From Halorubrum alkaliphilum (GTDB lineage: Archaea; Halobacteriota; Halobacteria; Halobacteriales; Haloferacaceae): a DNA stretch of 64,000 nt. The stretch lies in the NCBI RefSeq assembly GCF_017873815.1, contig NZ_JAGGKQ010000004.1, positions 1 through 64,000 on the forward strand, given 5' to 3'. The notes under the pieces are model-generated. The model was not told where the DNA came from and did not search any database. It worked only from the letters and a program-made list of their open reading frames with translations. Made by a program: the position numbers and the translations under genes. Below, one piece after another: positions 45,282-54,054 of the stretch (positions are counted from its first letter, which is position 1; each line of letters starts with the position of its first letter).

Positions 45282-46156
45282 TATGTGTTACCTGCGACGC
45301 CTTTCGCGAACTGTTCTCCGAAGAGGACGTAGACGATCAGCGTCGGCAACGCCGCGATGAACGCCCCCGCCATCTGGAGGTTGTACTGTTGAACGAACGA
45401 TCCCTGTAGCTGGTTCAGCGCGACCGTTACGACCCGGTTCGACGGATCGCTCACCAACACGATCGCGAACAGGAGGTCGTTCCACACCTGCGTGAACTGG
45501 TAGATGAGCGTCACCGCGAAGATCGGCACCGACAGCGGCAGGATGATCCGGCGGTAGATCGTCATCGCCGACGCGCCGTCGAGCCGCGCCGCCTCGATCA
45601 TCTCCTCGTCGATCGTCGCGTAGTACGCCCGGAAGAGGACGGTGCAGATCGGGATCCCGTAGGCGGTGTGTGTGATGCTCAGATTGATGAGCCCTTGGTA
45701 GTCGTCGACGAACGCGAACGGGATCCGCGCGCCGAGGTCGACGAACGACCAGAACTGCGTGAGCGGCACGAGAACGGCCTGATACGGGATGAACACGCCG
45801 GCGACGAACAACGCCAGCACGCCGATCTGGCCGCGCCAGCTCAGGTTCGTCAGCCCGTAAGCGGCGATGGATCCGAAGAAGGCGGACAGGATCGTCGCCG
45901 GAATCGCCATCATGGCGCTGTTGGTGAGTCCGGTCGAGAGCCGCTCGAACGCCACCTGCCACGCGTCGAAGGTGAACTCCCCCGCCGGCGGCGGCGCGAA
46001 CGGCGTCGTCGCTCGGAACCCGTCGGTCGTCTTGAACGCCGTCATCAGCCCGGATTCGAGGGGTGCGAGGTAGAACGCGACCATCCCGAGCAACACGGCG
46101 TACAGTGCGATCCGGGAGCGGTCGAGTCCGGCGAGCACCGACGAATCGTCGCTCAT
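45281..46156 (-). CDS. Carbohydrate ABC transporter permease (MalG type)
   Basis: The 291-residue protein has six membrane helices and the EAA loop (EMIEAARLDGASAMTIYRRI ILPL) that contacts the ATPase. It belongs to the MalG-like group. It overlaps the MalF-type gene by 4 nt. Confidence 0.94.
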   Translation of the reverse strand: MSDDSSVLAGLDRSRIALYAVLLGMVAFYLAPLESGLMTAFKTTDGFRATTPFAPPPAGEFTFDAWQVAFERLSTGLTNSAMMAIPATILSAFFGSIAAYGLTNLSWRGQIGVLALFVAGVFIPYQAVLVPLTQFWSFVDLGARIPFAFVDDYQGLINLSITHTAYGIPICTVLFRAYYATIDEEMIEAARLDGASAMTIYRRIILPLSVPIFAVTLIYQFTQVWNDLLFAIVLVSDPSNRVVTVALNQLQGSFVQQYNLQMAGAFIAALPTLIVYVLFGEQFAKGVAGNT

Positions 46157-47232
46157 AGCTCACCCCGCCGGTACTGTAAGTAGAGGTACGGCCCGATCAC
46201 CGACAGTGCCATCGCGAACAACACCATCGCGACCGCGGAGCCGTACGCCCACTGGAGCCGGTCGAACGCGACCCGGTACATCATCACCGCGAGGATATCC
46301 GCCGAGCTGCCGGGGTTGACGCCGAACAGCACGAACAGGAAGTCGAACGCCTTGAGCGCGAACACCATCAACACCACCGCCGCCGACATCGTCGACGCAC
46401 GGAGCTGTGGGATGATGACGCGCCGGTACAGCCGGACGGCCGACGCGCCATCGATCCGTGCCGCTTCGTACTGTGACGTCGGGATCGCGCGCAGTCCGGC
46501 CAGATACACGACCATACAGTAGCCGGAGAACTGCCACATCAGCGCGAAGATGATCGCGGCGAGCTTGAATCGTGGGTCGTCGAGCCACGCCTGCGTGAGG
46601 AACCCGGCCTCCACGGTCGTCCAGAAGACGACCCCGTCGAGGACGCCGACCACCCCCCGAATGCTCTCGTTTATCAACCCGATTCGAGGGTTGTACATCC
46701 ACGACCAGAAGATCGCGGTGACGACGAACGAGAGGCTCATCGGCAACAGGTAGATCGTACGGAACGTGTTCTCGAACCGGATCTTGCGGTCGACGAGTAT
46801 CGCGAGCACCAGTCCGACGATAAGCGAGAGGACGGTGAACACGAGCAGCAGGACGATGGTGTTCCGGAACGCCGCGATAAAGGAGGCGTCCGTCAGAAGC
46901 GTCGTGTACGCTTCGGCCGACAGCTCCGTGTAGTCCGGCTGCCCGAGTCCCTCCCAGCCAGTCAGGGAGATGACGAAGTTCCAGCCGATCGCTCCGTAGA
47001 CGAACAGCAATACCAGCAGTCCGGGCGGACCCCAAAACGGAAGCGACTCGAGGAACTGGCTGCGCCGAAGTCGCGTCGCGAGCGGGACGCTGTCGGACTC
47101 GGTGACTGTCCCGCCGTCGGCCCGGAGACCGTCCGACTGACCGTCTTCGCCCCGTTCGTCGGGGCCGTCGGACGCGCCGTCGTCGGTGCGCCGTCGGTGC
47201 GCGAGCGACCGACGGATTCGGTCGAACATCAC
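46153..47232 (-). CDS. Carbohydrate ABC transporter permease (MalF type)
   Basis: The 359-residue protein has a 50-residue hydrophilic N-terminus, six helices, and the EAA loop (SQYEAARIDGASAVRLYRRV). It is the partner of the MalG-type permease and follows the binding-protein gene by 3 nt. Confidence 0.94.
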   Translation of the reverse strand: MMFDRIRRSLAHRRRTDDGASDGPDERGEDGQSDGLRADGGTVTESDSVPLATRLRRSQFLESLPFWGPPGLLVLLFVYGAIGWNFVISLTGWEGLGQPDYTELSAEAYTTLLTDASFIAAFRNTIVLLLVFTVLSLIVGLVLAILVDRKIRFENTFRTIYLLPMSLSFVVTAIFWSWMYNPRIGLINESIRGVVGVLDGVVFWTTVEAGFLTQAWLDDPRFKLAAIIFALMWQFSGYCMVVYLAGLRAIPTSQYEAARIDGASAVRLYRRVIIPQLRASTMSAAVVLMVFALKAFDFLFVLFGVNPGSSADILAVMMYRVAFDRLQWAYGSAVAMVLFAMALSVIGPYLYLQYRRGEL

Positions 47233-47235
47233 GCG

Positions 47236-48597
47236 TTAGAACGCGTCCCGAATGGCTTCGTAGGCGGTGTCGACGTTGCGGTTGTCGTTGAAGTTGGCGA
47301 ACGCCTCCTCCAACTCCGACTGCACCGCCGGCGCGACGGCCGTTCCGTGTGCGATCGTCGGCGGCTGCGTGTTCGAGTTATCGAAGTCCTCGATCTGTCG
47401 GGTGAGGAACGGACCGAACTCGTCGTTCGGGACGTCCGTGCGCGGGGGAATGGACCCCTTGATCGGGTTGAACCGCTCCTGTGCGTCGACGGTACCCGCG
47501 TAGTTGAGGAACTGCTCGGTCGCCTCGGGTGACGGGTTGTTCGTCGGGAAGACGAACGAGTCGATGACGGAGTGGTAGACGCCGTCGGTTCCCGGGAACG
47601 GAACCATCTCCCAGTCCTCACCGAACTCGAAGCCGTCCGCGCCCTCGTACTGGCCGGCAGCCCAGTCGCCCTGGTGGAGGAACGCGGCCTCGCCCTCGAT
47701 GAGCCGGTCGTTCCCCTGGTCCCACGAGATCGAACCGGCGTCCTCGGGGTAGTAGTCGGCGTACTCGGCGAGCAGCTCCAACGCCTCCCGGACCTCGTCT
47801 TCGAGACCCTCGACGTCGCCGTCGACGAGTGAGAGGTAGTCGTCGGTTCCCTGCTGGCCGAGGAAGACCGCCTCGAACAGCTGGAGCGTCGACCACGGGG
47901 CCTGCGTCTGGTGGGCCATGGGGACCGCGTCGGTGTTCTCGTCGACCGCCTGAAGCGCGTCCATCAGACCCTGCGGGTCGTCGATGTCCGTCGCGTCGAC
48001 ATCGGCCGATTCGAGGACGTCCACGTTGTAAAAGAGGTTGTTCAGCCGGTGGATGTTGATCGGGACCGCGACGAGGTCGCCGCCGGGCCGTGAGAGCTCG
48101 ACGATGTCGTCGAGGTACGCCTCGCGCATCTCATCGTCCCAGACGGAGTCACCGATGTCTTCGAGGAGCCCCTCGTCCGTATAGGGTGTCAGCGCCTGAC
48201 CGGGCCAGATCTGGAACGTGCTCGGCGGGTTCTGGTCGAGCACGCGGTTCTGGATCACCGTGTCGATCGCCGAGCCGGCACCGCCGGGAGCCGGGTTGTC
48301 GACGATCTCGACGTCGGGGTGTTGCTCGCGGAAGCCGTCGAGAAGCGCGTTGTACGCCTCCTCCTCGCCGCCGGCGGTCCACCAGTGGACGATCTCCAGA
48401 TCGCCCTCGTCCGCGTCGCCCCCGTTGCCGGTACCGTCGTCGCCGGCTCCGTCATCGTCGCCGGCACCGTCGTCCTCTCCGACCTCGGGATCGTCGGAAC
48501 AACCGGCGACGGCCACGGTCGCGACCGCCCCGGCACCGGCGATGTAGCGGCGACGGGTTACACGGTCCACAGTGTCTCTGCTTGGTGTCTCTGTCAT
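47236..48597 (-). CDS. Extracellular carbohydrate-binding lipoprotein of ABC transporter
   Basis: The 453-residue protein has a twin-arginine signal with lipobox (TRRRYIAGAGAVATVAVAGC at residues 14-33; Cys33 is the expected lipidated residue) and an Asp/Gly-rich linker (about 40-65). The rest is a family-1 solute-binding domain (LEIVHWWTAGGEEEAYNALL). It captures the sugar outside the cell; the sugar cannot be told. It is the first gene of the operon. Confidence 0.94.
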   Translation of the reverse strand: MTETPSRDTVDRVTRRRYIAGAGAVATVAVAGCSDDPEVGEDDGAGDDDGAGDDGTGNGGDADEGDLEIVHWWTAGGEEEAYNALLDGFREQHPDVEIVDNPAPGGAGSAIDTVIQNRVLDQNPPSTFQIWPGQALTPYTDEGLLEDIGDSVWDDEMREAYLDDIVELSRPGGDLVAVPINIHRLNNLFYNVDVLESADVDATDIDDPQGLMDALQAVDENTDAVPMAHQTQAPWSTLQLFEAVFLGQQGTDDYLSLVDGDVEGLEDEVREALELLAEYADYYPEDAGSISWDQGNDRLIEGEAAFLHQGDWAAGQYEGADGFEFGEDWEMVPFPGTDGVYHSVIDSFVFPTNNPSPEATEQFLNYAGTVDAQERFNPIKGSIPPRTDVPNDEFGPFLTRQIEDFDNSNTQPPTIAHGTAVAPAVQSELEEAFANFNDNRNVDTAYEAIRDAF

Positions 48598-48604
48598 AGT
48601 CCGT

Positions 48605-48645
48605 ATATCAGTTGATCATGAGCGTACTTAATCATTGATAATAGA
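48605..48645 (-). promoter_or_regulatory. ABC operon promoter with flanking near-inverted repeat
   Basis: A TATA-like GATTAAGTAC (48624-48633, minus strand) is about 31 nt before the ATG at 48597. It is flanked by TATCAGTTGAT and ATCATTGATA, an imperfect inverted repeat that could be an operator for a sugar-responsive regulator. The dyad is weak. Confidence 0.45.
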
Positions 48646-48786
48646 GGTCCATATTTAGTACGGAAGTAGTAAGTTCGTTCCCGAAAGTAAAACGTCGGCG
48701 GGGAACCGCACACGCCTCTCTCCTCGCTCGTCCACGTCCCCGTTCGGACCGACCGATTCTTGAGCGTACGGCCCCGACACCACGGT

Positions 48787-49836
48787 ATGGACGGACCGCT
48801 GTGGATCGACGCACACGCTCCGGATCTCGACGAGATCCGTCAGGACGACGCCCGGAAGCGGCTCGGGCGGGCGGTCGACGAGCCGATGAACCTCATCGTT
48901 CAGGGACCCTCGGGCGTCGGCAAGACCGCGGCGACGCGGGCGCTCGCCCGCGAGTCACACGCCGCCCCCGAGAGTGACCTGATCGAGATCAACGTCGCCG
49001 ACTTCTTCGGACGGACGAAAAAGGAGATCCGAACGGATCCCCGGTTCGAGGGCTTCCTCGCGGGCAAGAGCCGGATGGCGAAACGCGACATGATAAACCA
49101 CGTGCTCACGGAGTCGGCGGCGTACGCGCCGATGTCCGGCGAGTACAAGACGGTGCTGCTGGACAACGCCGAGGCGATCCGCGAGGACTTCCAGCAGGCG
49201 CTCCGGCGCGTGATGGAGAAACACCATCGAACGACCCAGTTCGTGGTCGCCACCCGCCAGCCCTCGAAGCTCATCGCGCCGATCCGGTCGCGGTGCTTCC
49301 CGATCCGGCTGCGCGCTCCGACGACCGACGAGACCATCGACGTGCTCGAAGCGATCTGCGAGCGCGAGGCAGTCGAGTACGACGCCGACGGGTTGGAGTT
49401 CGTCGCCAGCGCGGCCGGCGGTGACCTCCGGACGGCGATCCTCTCCGCACAGGCGACCGCGGTCGAGGGCGGAGAGATCACCATGACGACCGCCTACGAG
49501 ACGCTCGGCGAGGTCGGCGACGACGACGAGATCCGCGAGGCGCTCGCGGCCGCCAGGGAGGGAAACCTGAAGGACGCCCGCGGGGTCCTCGACGACCTAC
49601 TCGACGAGGGGGGGTACGACGGTCCCGACCTGCTCCGGGCGACCCTGCGCGTCGCTCGCGCGGGCTCCGCGTACGATGGCGATGATCTCGCCCGACTCCA
49701 CAAGCTCGCGGGCGAGGCGGACTTGGACCTGACCGACGGACTCGACGACCGGCTCCACCTCACCCACCTGCTCGCCGCGTGGGCTGCCGGTCGAACCGAG
49801 CTGCGCGCCGGCTTCCACGAGCCGGTGGAGGCCTGA
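48787..49836 (+). CDS. rfcC: Replication factor C small subunit homologue (RfcC-like)
   Basis: This clamp-loader subunit has 349 residues. Walker A (GPSGVGKTAATRALA) and the SRC motif (APIRSRCFPIRL) are intact, but Walker B reads TVLLDNAEAI instead of DEAD, which suggests a subunit that binds ATP yet hydrolyses it poorly. Haloarchaea usually have two small-subunit paralogues; this one fits the divergent RfcC. It is followed by psd with 1 nt between them. The ATG at 48787 fits the family start. Confidence 0.88.
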   Translation: MDGPLWIDAHAPDLDEIRQDDARKRLGRAVDEPMNLIVQGPSGVGKTAATRALARESHAAPESDLIEINVADFFGRTKKEIRTDPRFEGFLAGKSRMAKRDMINHVLTESAAYAPMSGEYKTVLLDNAEAIREDFQQALRRVMEKHHRTTQFVVATRQPSKLIAPIRSRCFPIRLRAPTTDETIDVLEAICEREAVEYDADGLEFVASAAGGDLRTAILSAQATAVEGGEITMTTAYETLGEVGDDDEIREALAAAREGNLKDARGVLDDLLDEGGYDGPDLLRATLRVARAGSAYDGDDLARLHKLAGEADLDLTDGLDDRLHLTHLLAAWAAGRTELRAGFHEPVEA

Positions 49837-49837
49837 G

Positions 49838-50470
49838 ATGAGTCGGAACCCGCCGCTTTCCCGACTGCTCCCGTTCCCCGTCGTCGACGAGGCGTGGCGC
49901 TTGGCGCTCGTGCCCGCGCTCGTCGCGGCCGTCACCCTACCGTTTCTCCCGCCCGTCGGGATCCTCGCGCTCGCGACTTCCCTCGGCGTCCTCTGGTTCC
50001 ACCGTGACCCCGAGCGGACCCCGCCGGAACCGGAGGCGGCCGTCGTCGCCCCCGCGGACGGGACCGTGAGCGTCGTCCGTGAGGAGGGCGAGCGACTCCG
50101 CGTTGGCGTGTACATGAGCGCGACCGACGTCCACGTCAACCGCGCGCCGATCGCGGGTGAGGTCCGGGAGGTGCGCCATCGTCCCGGTGCGAACCGGCCG
50201 GCGTTCGACAAGGAGTCCGAGCGCAACGAGCAGGTCGCCATCGACGTCGGCGAGTACGAACTGCTCGTCATCGCCGGCTGGTTCGCCCGCCGGATCCACC
50301 CCGCCGTCGAGGCCGGCGACCGGATCGAACGAGGCGACCGCGTCGGCCACGTCTCGTTCGGGTCACGCGCCGACGTGGTGTTGCCGACAGATGTCGACCG
50401 CGAGCACCTGCTCGTCGCCGAGGGCGACTCGGTCCGCGCGGGCGAGACGATCATCGCCGAGCGGGAGTGA
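49838..50470 (+). CDS. psd: Phosphatidylserine/archaetidylserine decarboxylase proenzyme
   Basis: The 210-residue protein is a short-form decarboxylase acting on phospho- or archaetidylserine to make the ethanolamine lipid head group. A helix near 28-50 anchors it, and the conserved block AVVAPADGTVSVVREEGERL and the self-cleavage site region GHVSFGSRADVVLP (Gly-Ser cut forming the pyruvoyl group) are present. Its stop TGA lies inside the left terminus of repeat element B. Confidence 0.9.
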   Translation: MSRNPPLSRLLPFPVVDEAWRLALVPALVAAVTLPFLPPVGILALATSLGVLWFHRDPERTPPEPEAAVVAPADGTVSVVREEGERLRVGVYMSATDVHVNRAPIAGEVREVRHRPGANRPAFDKESERNEQVAIDVGEYELLVIAGWFARRIHPAVEAGDRIERGDRVGHVSFGSRADVVLPTDVDREHLLVAEGDSVRAGETIIAERE

Positions 50471-51047
50471 GTCTCTCAGACCGACGGCGACGAGATGGTA
50501 TTTAAATACGGAACGAACGATAGCGACGATGGTTTATAAGTAAGCGGTGCGGTGGCGTGCCTCCGAGCGGCCGAGCGGTGCGAGGCCGCGAGGAGTCCGC
50601 GAGGGACGCGGTGAGCGCTCGGAGAGCGCGAACCGCGAGGCTGGGGAGGTGTGAGGTGCGGTGCGGGTGCGGGTGCGGTGCGGGTGCGGTGCGGTGCGGG
50701 TGCGGTGCGGGTGCGGTGCGGTGCGGTGCGGTGTGGGGTGGGACTCAAAAGGGGCAGTCGCCGGACCACGTCCGGCTGCCAGAGTCGCGTAGCGCCTCGC
50801 TGCCGTACGGGCGGCACAGGCGTTCGCCGTCGACCTACCGTCGATCACTTATAAGCGAGCGGCTGGGACTTTGTCAGTCGCCACCGACCCGCCAGCAACG
50901 ACTTATAAACGAACGACCGGCTGTTCAAACGCACCTAACACGCCACCAACGACGTATACACAGCCGCCAGCGACACCGCTCGCTCACTTATAAACAACCC
51001 GACACACATGTATCAGGCGTACTCCCGTCATCCATGAGATCAGTATC
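50459..51047 (+). repeat. Repeat element copy B
   Basis: The left terminus overlaps the psd stop: core CGGGAGTG (50462-50469), TTTAAA (50501), TTATAA (50534), spaced 39 and 33 nt. The right end has TTATAA (50903), GTATAC (50954), TTATAA (50988) and core TACTCCCG (51020-51027), spaced 51, 34 and 32 nt, with an extra TTATAA at 50849. Between them lie a G-rich GGTGCGG-repeat tract (about 50653-50735) and the GGGACTCAAAAGGGGCAGTC block shared with copy C. No gene is recognised. Confidence 0.85.
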
Positions 51048-51116
51048 GACACCGCCCTCGCACGGGATCCGCGCCGGGCATAGCGTTTTGTGTGCTCGCG
51101 GTGATAGTTCGACCGC

Positions 51117-51767
51117 ATGTCCGAGGAGACGATTCACGAATCCGAGGGGTCCAGAACCCGACAAGCACTCGCCACGTACTTCGCTCGGATCGCGAAGGCG
51201 TTCCGCCGAGGAGAGCCCGCCCCCGTCGACGACGCCGGGACAGTGACGGTCGATCCCGGGGCGGAACCCGAGTTCGAAGTGGAACTCGAACGCGAGGACG
51301 GAACGATGAGTCTTGAGTTGGAACTCGAATTCGACGAGGAAGCGGGTGCGGTCGACACGGACGCCGCCGCGAGCAAGGCCACATTCCAGCTGTACGAGGA
51401 CGCGGAGGAGAAGTGGCGCTGGCGGCTGCTTCACGACAACGGCAACATCATCGCCGACGGGAGCGAAGGATACACCGACAAACGCGACGCACAGAACGGT
51501 CTCGACAGCGTCAAATCGAACGCCCCCGGCGCGCACGTTGTCGACACTGAAAAAGGCGAAGAGGCCCCGGATGAGGGCGGTAGCGACGCGACCTTCGAGC
51601 TGTTCAAAGACGCGGAGGAAAAGTGGCGCTGGCGACTGCTCCACGACAACGGCAACATCATCGCTGACGGCGGACAGGGGTACGCCTCGAAACGAAACGC
51701 CACCGGCGGCCTCAAAAGCGTCAAATCGAACGCGCCCGGCGCGGCCGTCGAGGAGACCGACTCGTAA
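51117..51767 (+). CDS. Amphi-Trp domain protein with two DUF1508 (YegP-like) repeats
   Basis: Residues 1-80 resemble an amphi-Trp domain (RTRQALATYFARIAKAFRRG, TMSLELELEFDEEA). Residues 85-145 and 153-210 are two nearly identical DUF1508 units, each with KWRWRLLHDNGNIIADG and a K-S-N-A-P-G end. The family is small and of unknown function, and this fusion is haloarchaeal in style. Repeat element B lies just upstream. Confidence 0.85.
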   Translation: MSEETIHESEGSRTRQALATYFARIAKAFRRGEPAPVDDAGTVTVDPGAEPEFEVELEREDGTMSLELELEFDEEAGAVDTDAAASKATFQLYEDAEEKWRWRLLHDNGNIIADGSEGYTDKRDAQNGLDSVKSNAPGAHVVDTEKGEEAPDEGGSDATFELFKDAEEKWRWRLLHDNGNIIADGGQGYASKRNATGGLKSVKSNAPGAAVEETDS

Positions 51768-51854
51768 GAGGCAAGGAACCTCTCCGCTGCGACCGCCCCG
51801 GACGATCACGGACCGTACCGCTTATTCGCCGCCCCTCACTATCACGGAGCGGAC

Positions 51855-53021
51855 ATGGACGCGCTCCACGCCAAGTACCCGTTTTTCGAGGCGGCCCGGG
51901 AGGCCGTCGCCGGCGCGTCGGCGTCGCTACCGACTCTCGTCGCCGAGGACGCCCCCGCCGTGGAGCGCGCCCGTGAACGCGTCGAACGCGCGCTGTTGGA
52001 GGGAACCGCCGAGCCCGAGAGCGGCGCGTTCGACGGGTCGGAGTCCGGGGATGTGGCCCGCGCGGAGCTGCTCTCGTACCCCATCGCGCGGATCCTCGTG
52101 TCACTTCTGGACTCCGAGCCAGCTATCGAGAAGTACGCGGCCGCGGAAGCCGCGACTGCGCTCGACCGGATCCGCTCCGACATCGAGACCGACGACGAGC
52201 TCCGGTCGACGTCGAGACCGACGGTGGATCTGGACGAGGTCCTCGCGGAGTTCGACCTCGCGGACGCCGTCCGCGCCGAGCCGACCCGCGGCGGCCGCGA
52301 CCCGGTCTACTACTGGATCGATGTGGGTGCGTACCTCCGGTTCACCTCGCCGTCGTGGGGCGAGTCGTGGCGGCTCGTCAACCGTGCGCTCTCGAACGGC
52401 GACGTTCGGGTCTCCCGCGAGGAGCTGCTGGAGGCGCTCGGCGCGGCCGTCGAGGAACGCGTCCGGGAGGGGCTCCCCTTCGATCTGGAGGCGGGCGAGG
52501 GGATCGCGGCGGATCTGGAGTCCCGCGTGGCGGAGCTGAAACGCCTGCTCTCCGAGCGGACGTACACGGCCCCCGTCGACGTCGTCGCGCCCGCGCTGTT
52601 CCCACCGTGTATGACGAACCTGATCGAGAAGGCCGAACGCGACGTGACGCTGTCCCCGCCCGAGTCGTTCGCCCTGATGGCGTTTCTCGTCGGCATCGGG
52701 ATGACGCCCGACGAGGTCGTCGCGTTCTGTGCCGACACGAGCCTCGATGCCGAGGGGATCCGCTACCAGACGGAGTATCTCCACGACGACCGCGGAACCC
52801 AGTACCCGCCGCCGACCTGCGAGACGCTCGCCAACTACGGGATCTGCCACAACGAGGACGACCACATGCGCGTGGCCGCCGACCCCCTCTCGTACTACGA
52901 AACGCGCGTGGAGGAGGCAGACGAGGTCACCGACTGGCGGGAGCAACACGGGAGCGACACGGACGGTGCCGACGGGACCGACTCCACTGGTGGCGGCAAG
53001 CCGGAAGCCGTCGAGGAGTAA
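51855..53021 (+). CDS. priL: DNA primase large subunit PriL
   Basis: PriL supports the catalytic small subunit in primer synthesis. The 388-residue protein has the C-terminal 4Fe-4S domain with its cysteines in LFPPCMTNLIEKAERDV, VAFCADTSL and PPTCETLANYGICHNEDD. The start is MDALHAKYPFFEAAREAVAG. Its partner PriS is not in the window. Confidence 0.95.
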   Translation: MDALHAKYPFFEAAREAVAGASASLPTLVAEDAPAVERARERVERALLEGTAEPESGAFDGSESGDVARAELLSYPIARILVSLLDSEPAIEKYAAAEAATALDRIRSDIETDDELRSTSRPTVDLDEVLAEFDLADAVRAEPTRGGRDPVYYWIDVGAYLRFTSPSWGESWRLVNRALSNGDVRVSREELLEALGAAVEERVREGLPFDLEAGEGIAADLESRVAELKRLLSERTYTAPVDVVAPALFPPCMTNLIEKAERDVTLSPPESFALMAFLVGIGMTPDEVVAFCADTSLDAEGIRYQTEYLHDDRGTQYPPPTCETLANYGICHNEDDHMRVAADPLSYYETRVEEADEVTDWREQHGSDTDGADGTDSTGGGKPEAVEE

Positions 53022-53267
53022 CAGTAGCGGATCTGACGGCGGTTTATAAGAGATCGACACAGTACCGAACCTTACGTCACTCACTACCGTATCCGTACCG
53101 AGTTGAAGTGTAAAAACACCGACTGCTGCGGGATCCAACAAAGCCACCCCTACCTCACTCGAAGCTAAGCGCGGGGAGTCACCCTCGCGAGCGGCGGCTC
53201 GCCCGGATGCCATGATCCGACCGGCGAGCGGTAGCCTTTTGCGGGATTCTCGTGTTCGATCGGACGA
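53022..53267. other. Intergenic region with a TTTATAAG box
   Basis: The 246-nt gap contains TTTATAAG near 53042, several short hairpins, and the promoter region of the XRE gene. No RNA gene is recognised. Confidence 0.3.
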
Positions 53268-53972
53268 ATGAGCGAGACCGCACGCGAAGAACTCTCCCGT
53301 CGGATAGCCGGTGAGATCACGCTCAGCGACGATCCCGGGGCGACCCTCCGGAAGTGGCGAACCGACTTCGACGTCTCACAGACGGAACTGGCCGACCAGC
53401 TCGGCGTGTCGTCGTCGGTGATCTCCGACTACGAAAGCGGCCGCCGCGAGAGCCCCGGGATCGGCGTCGTGCGCCGAACCGTGGAGGGGTTACTCGACAT
53501 CGACGAGCGTCGGGGCGGCGGGCGTCTCCGACAGTACGCGCGAGTGCTCTCGGCCGGCTTCGAGAGCGACATCGTCCACGACCTTCGGGAGTACGCCACC
53601 GCGATCCCGCTGGAGGAGTTCTACGAGGCGATGGGCGCGACGGAGGTCGTCCGTGGCGACCACGACCACGTCAACGGCCACACCGTCATCGACTCCATCC
53701 AAGCGATCACACGCCTCTCGAGCGAGGAGTTCTACCGTCTGTACGGCCAGTCGACGAACCGCGCGCTGGTGTTCACTCGGGTTACCCGCGGTGAGTCGCC
53801 GCTGGTCGCGATGCGCGTCGTCAGCCCGACGCCGAACGCGATCGTGCTCCACGGGATCGACGCCGACGACCTCTGGGAACACGCGAGCGACCTCGCACGC
53901 GTCGACGGCTTTTCGCTTGCGACCTCGACGCGGGATCTCAACGAGTGTCTGGCCGACCTCCGGGAGCTATAG
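53268..53972 (+). CDS. XRE-type HTH transcriptional regulator
   Basis: The 234-residue protein carries a helix-turn-helix at about 28-75 (KWRTDFDVSQTELADQLGVS SSVISDYESGR) and a C-terminal domain (EFYEAMGATEVVRGDHDHVN, HGIDADDLWEHASDLARVDG) like archaeal COG1709 regulators. Target genes are unknown; the neighbouring DUF1684/cupin genes are candidates only by position. Confidence 0.9.
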   Translation: MSETAREELSRRIAGEITLSDDPGATLRKWRTDFDVSQTELADQLGVSSSVISDYESGRRESPGIGVVRRTVEGLLDIDERRGGGRLRQYARVLSAGFESDIVHDLREYATAIPLEEFYEAMGATEVVRGDHDHVNGHTVIDSIQAITRLSSEEFYRLYGQSTNRALVFTRVTRGESPLVAMRVVSPTPNAIVLHGIDADDLWEHASDLARVDGFSLATSTRDLNECLADLREL

Positions 53973-54054
53973 CGCCCCGCCTCACGACACGCGCCGCAAC
54001 GTGGAACGCCCCGCGATCGGGGGGCTGAAACCGTTGGCTGGTCTGTGGGCGACC

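Noticed and set aside
50557-51246. A 229-codon frame across repeat element B
   Set aside because: It reads through GGTGCGG tandem repeats, gives simple Cys/Gly/Ala sequence, and overlaps the start of the amphi-Trp gene.
53090-53210. Possible structured RNA between priL and the XRE gene
   Set aside because: Only ordinary GC-rich hairpins are visible; no match to a known RNA family and no clear promoter and terminator pair.
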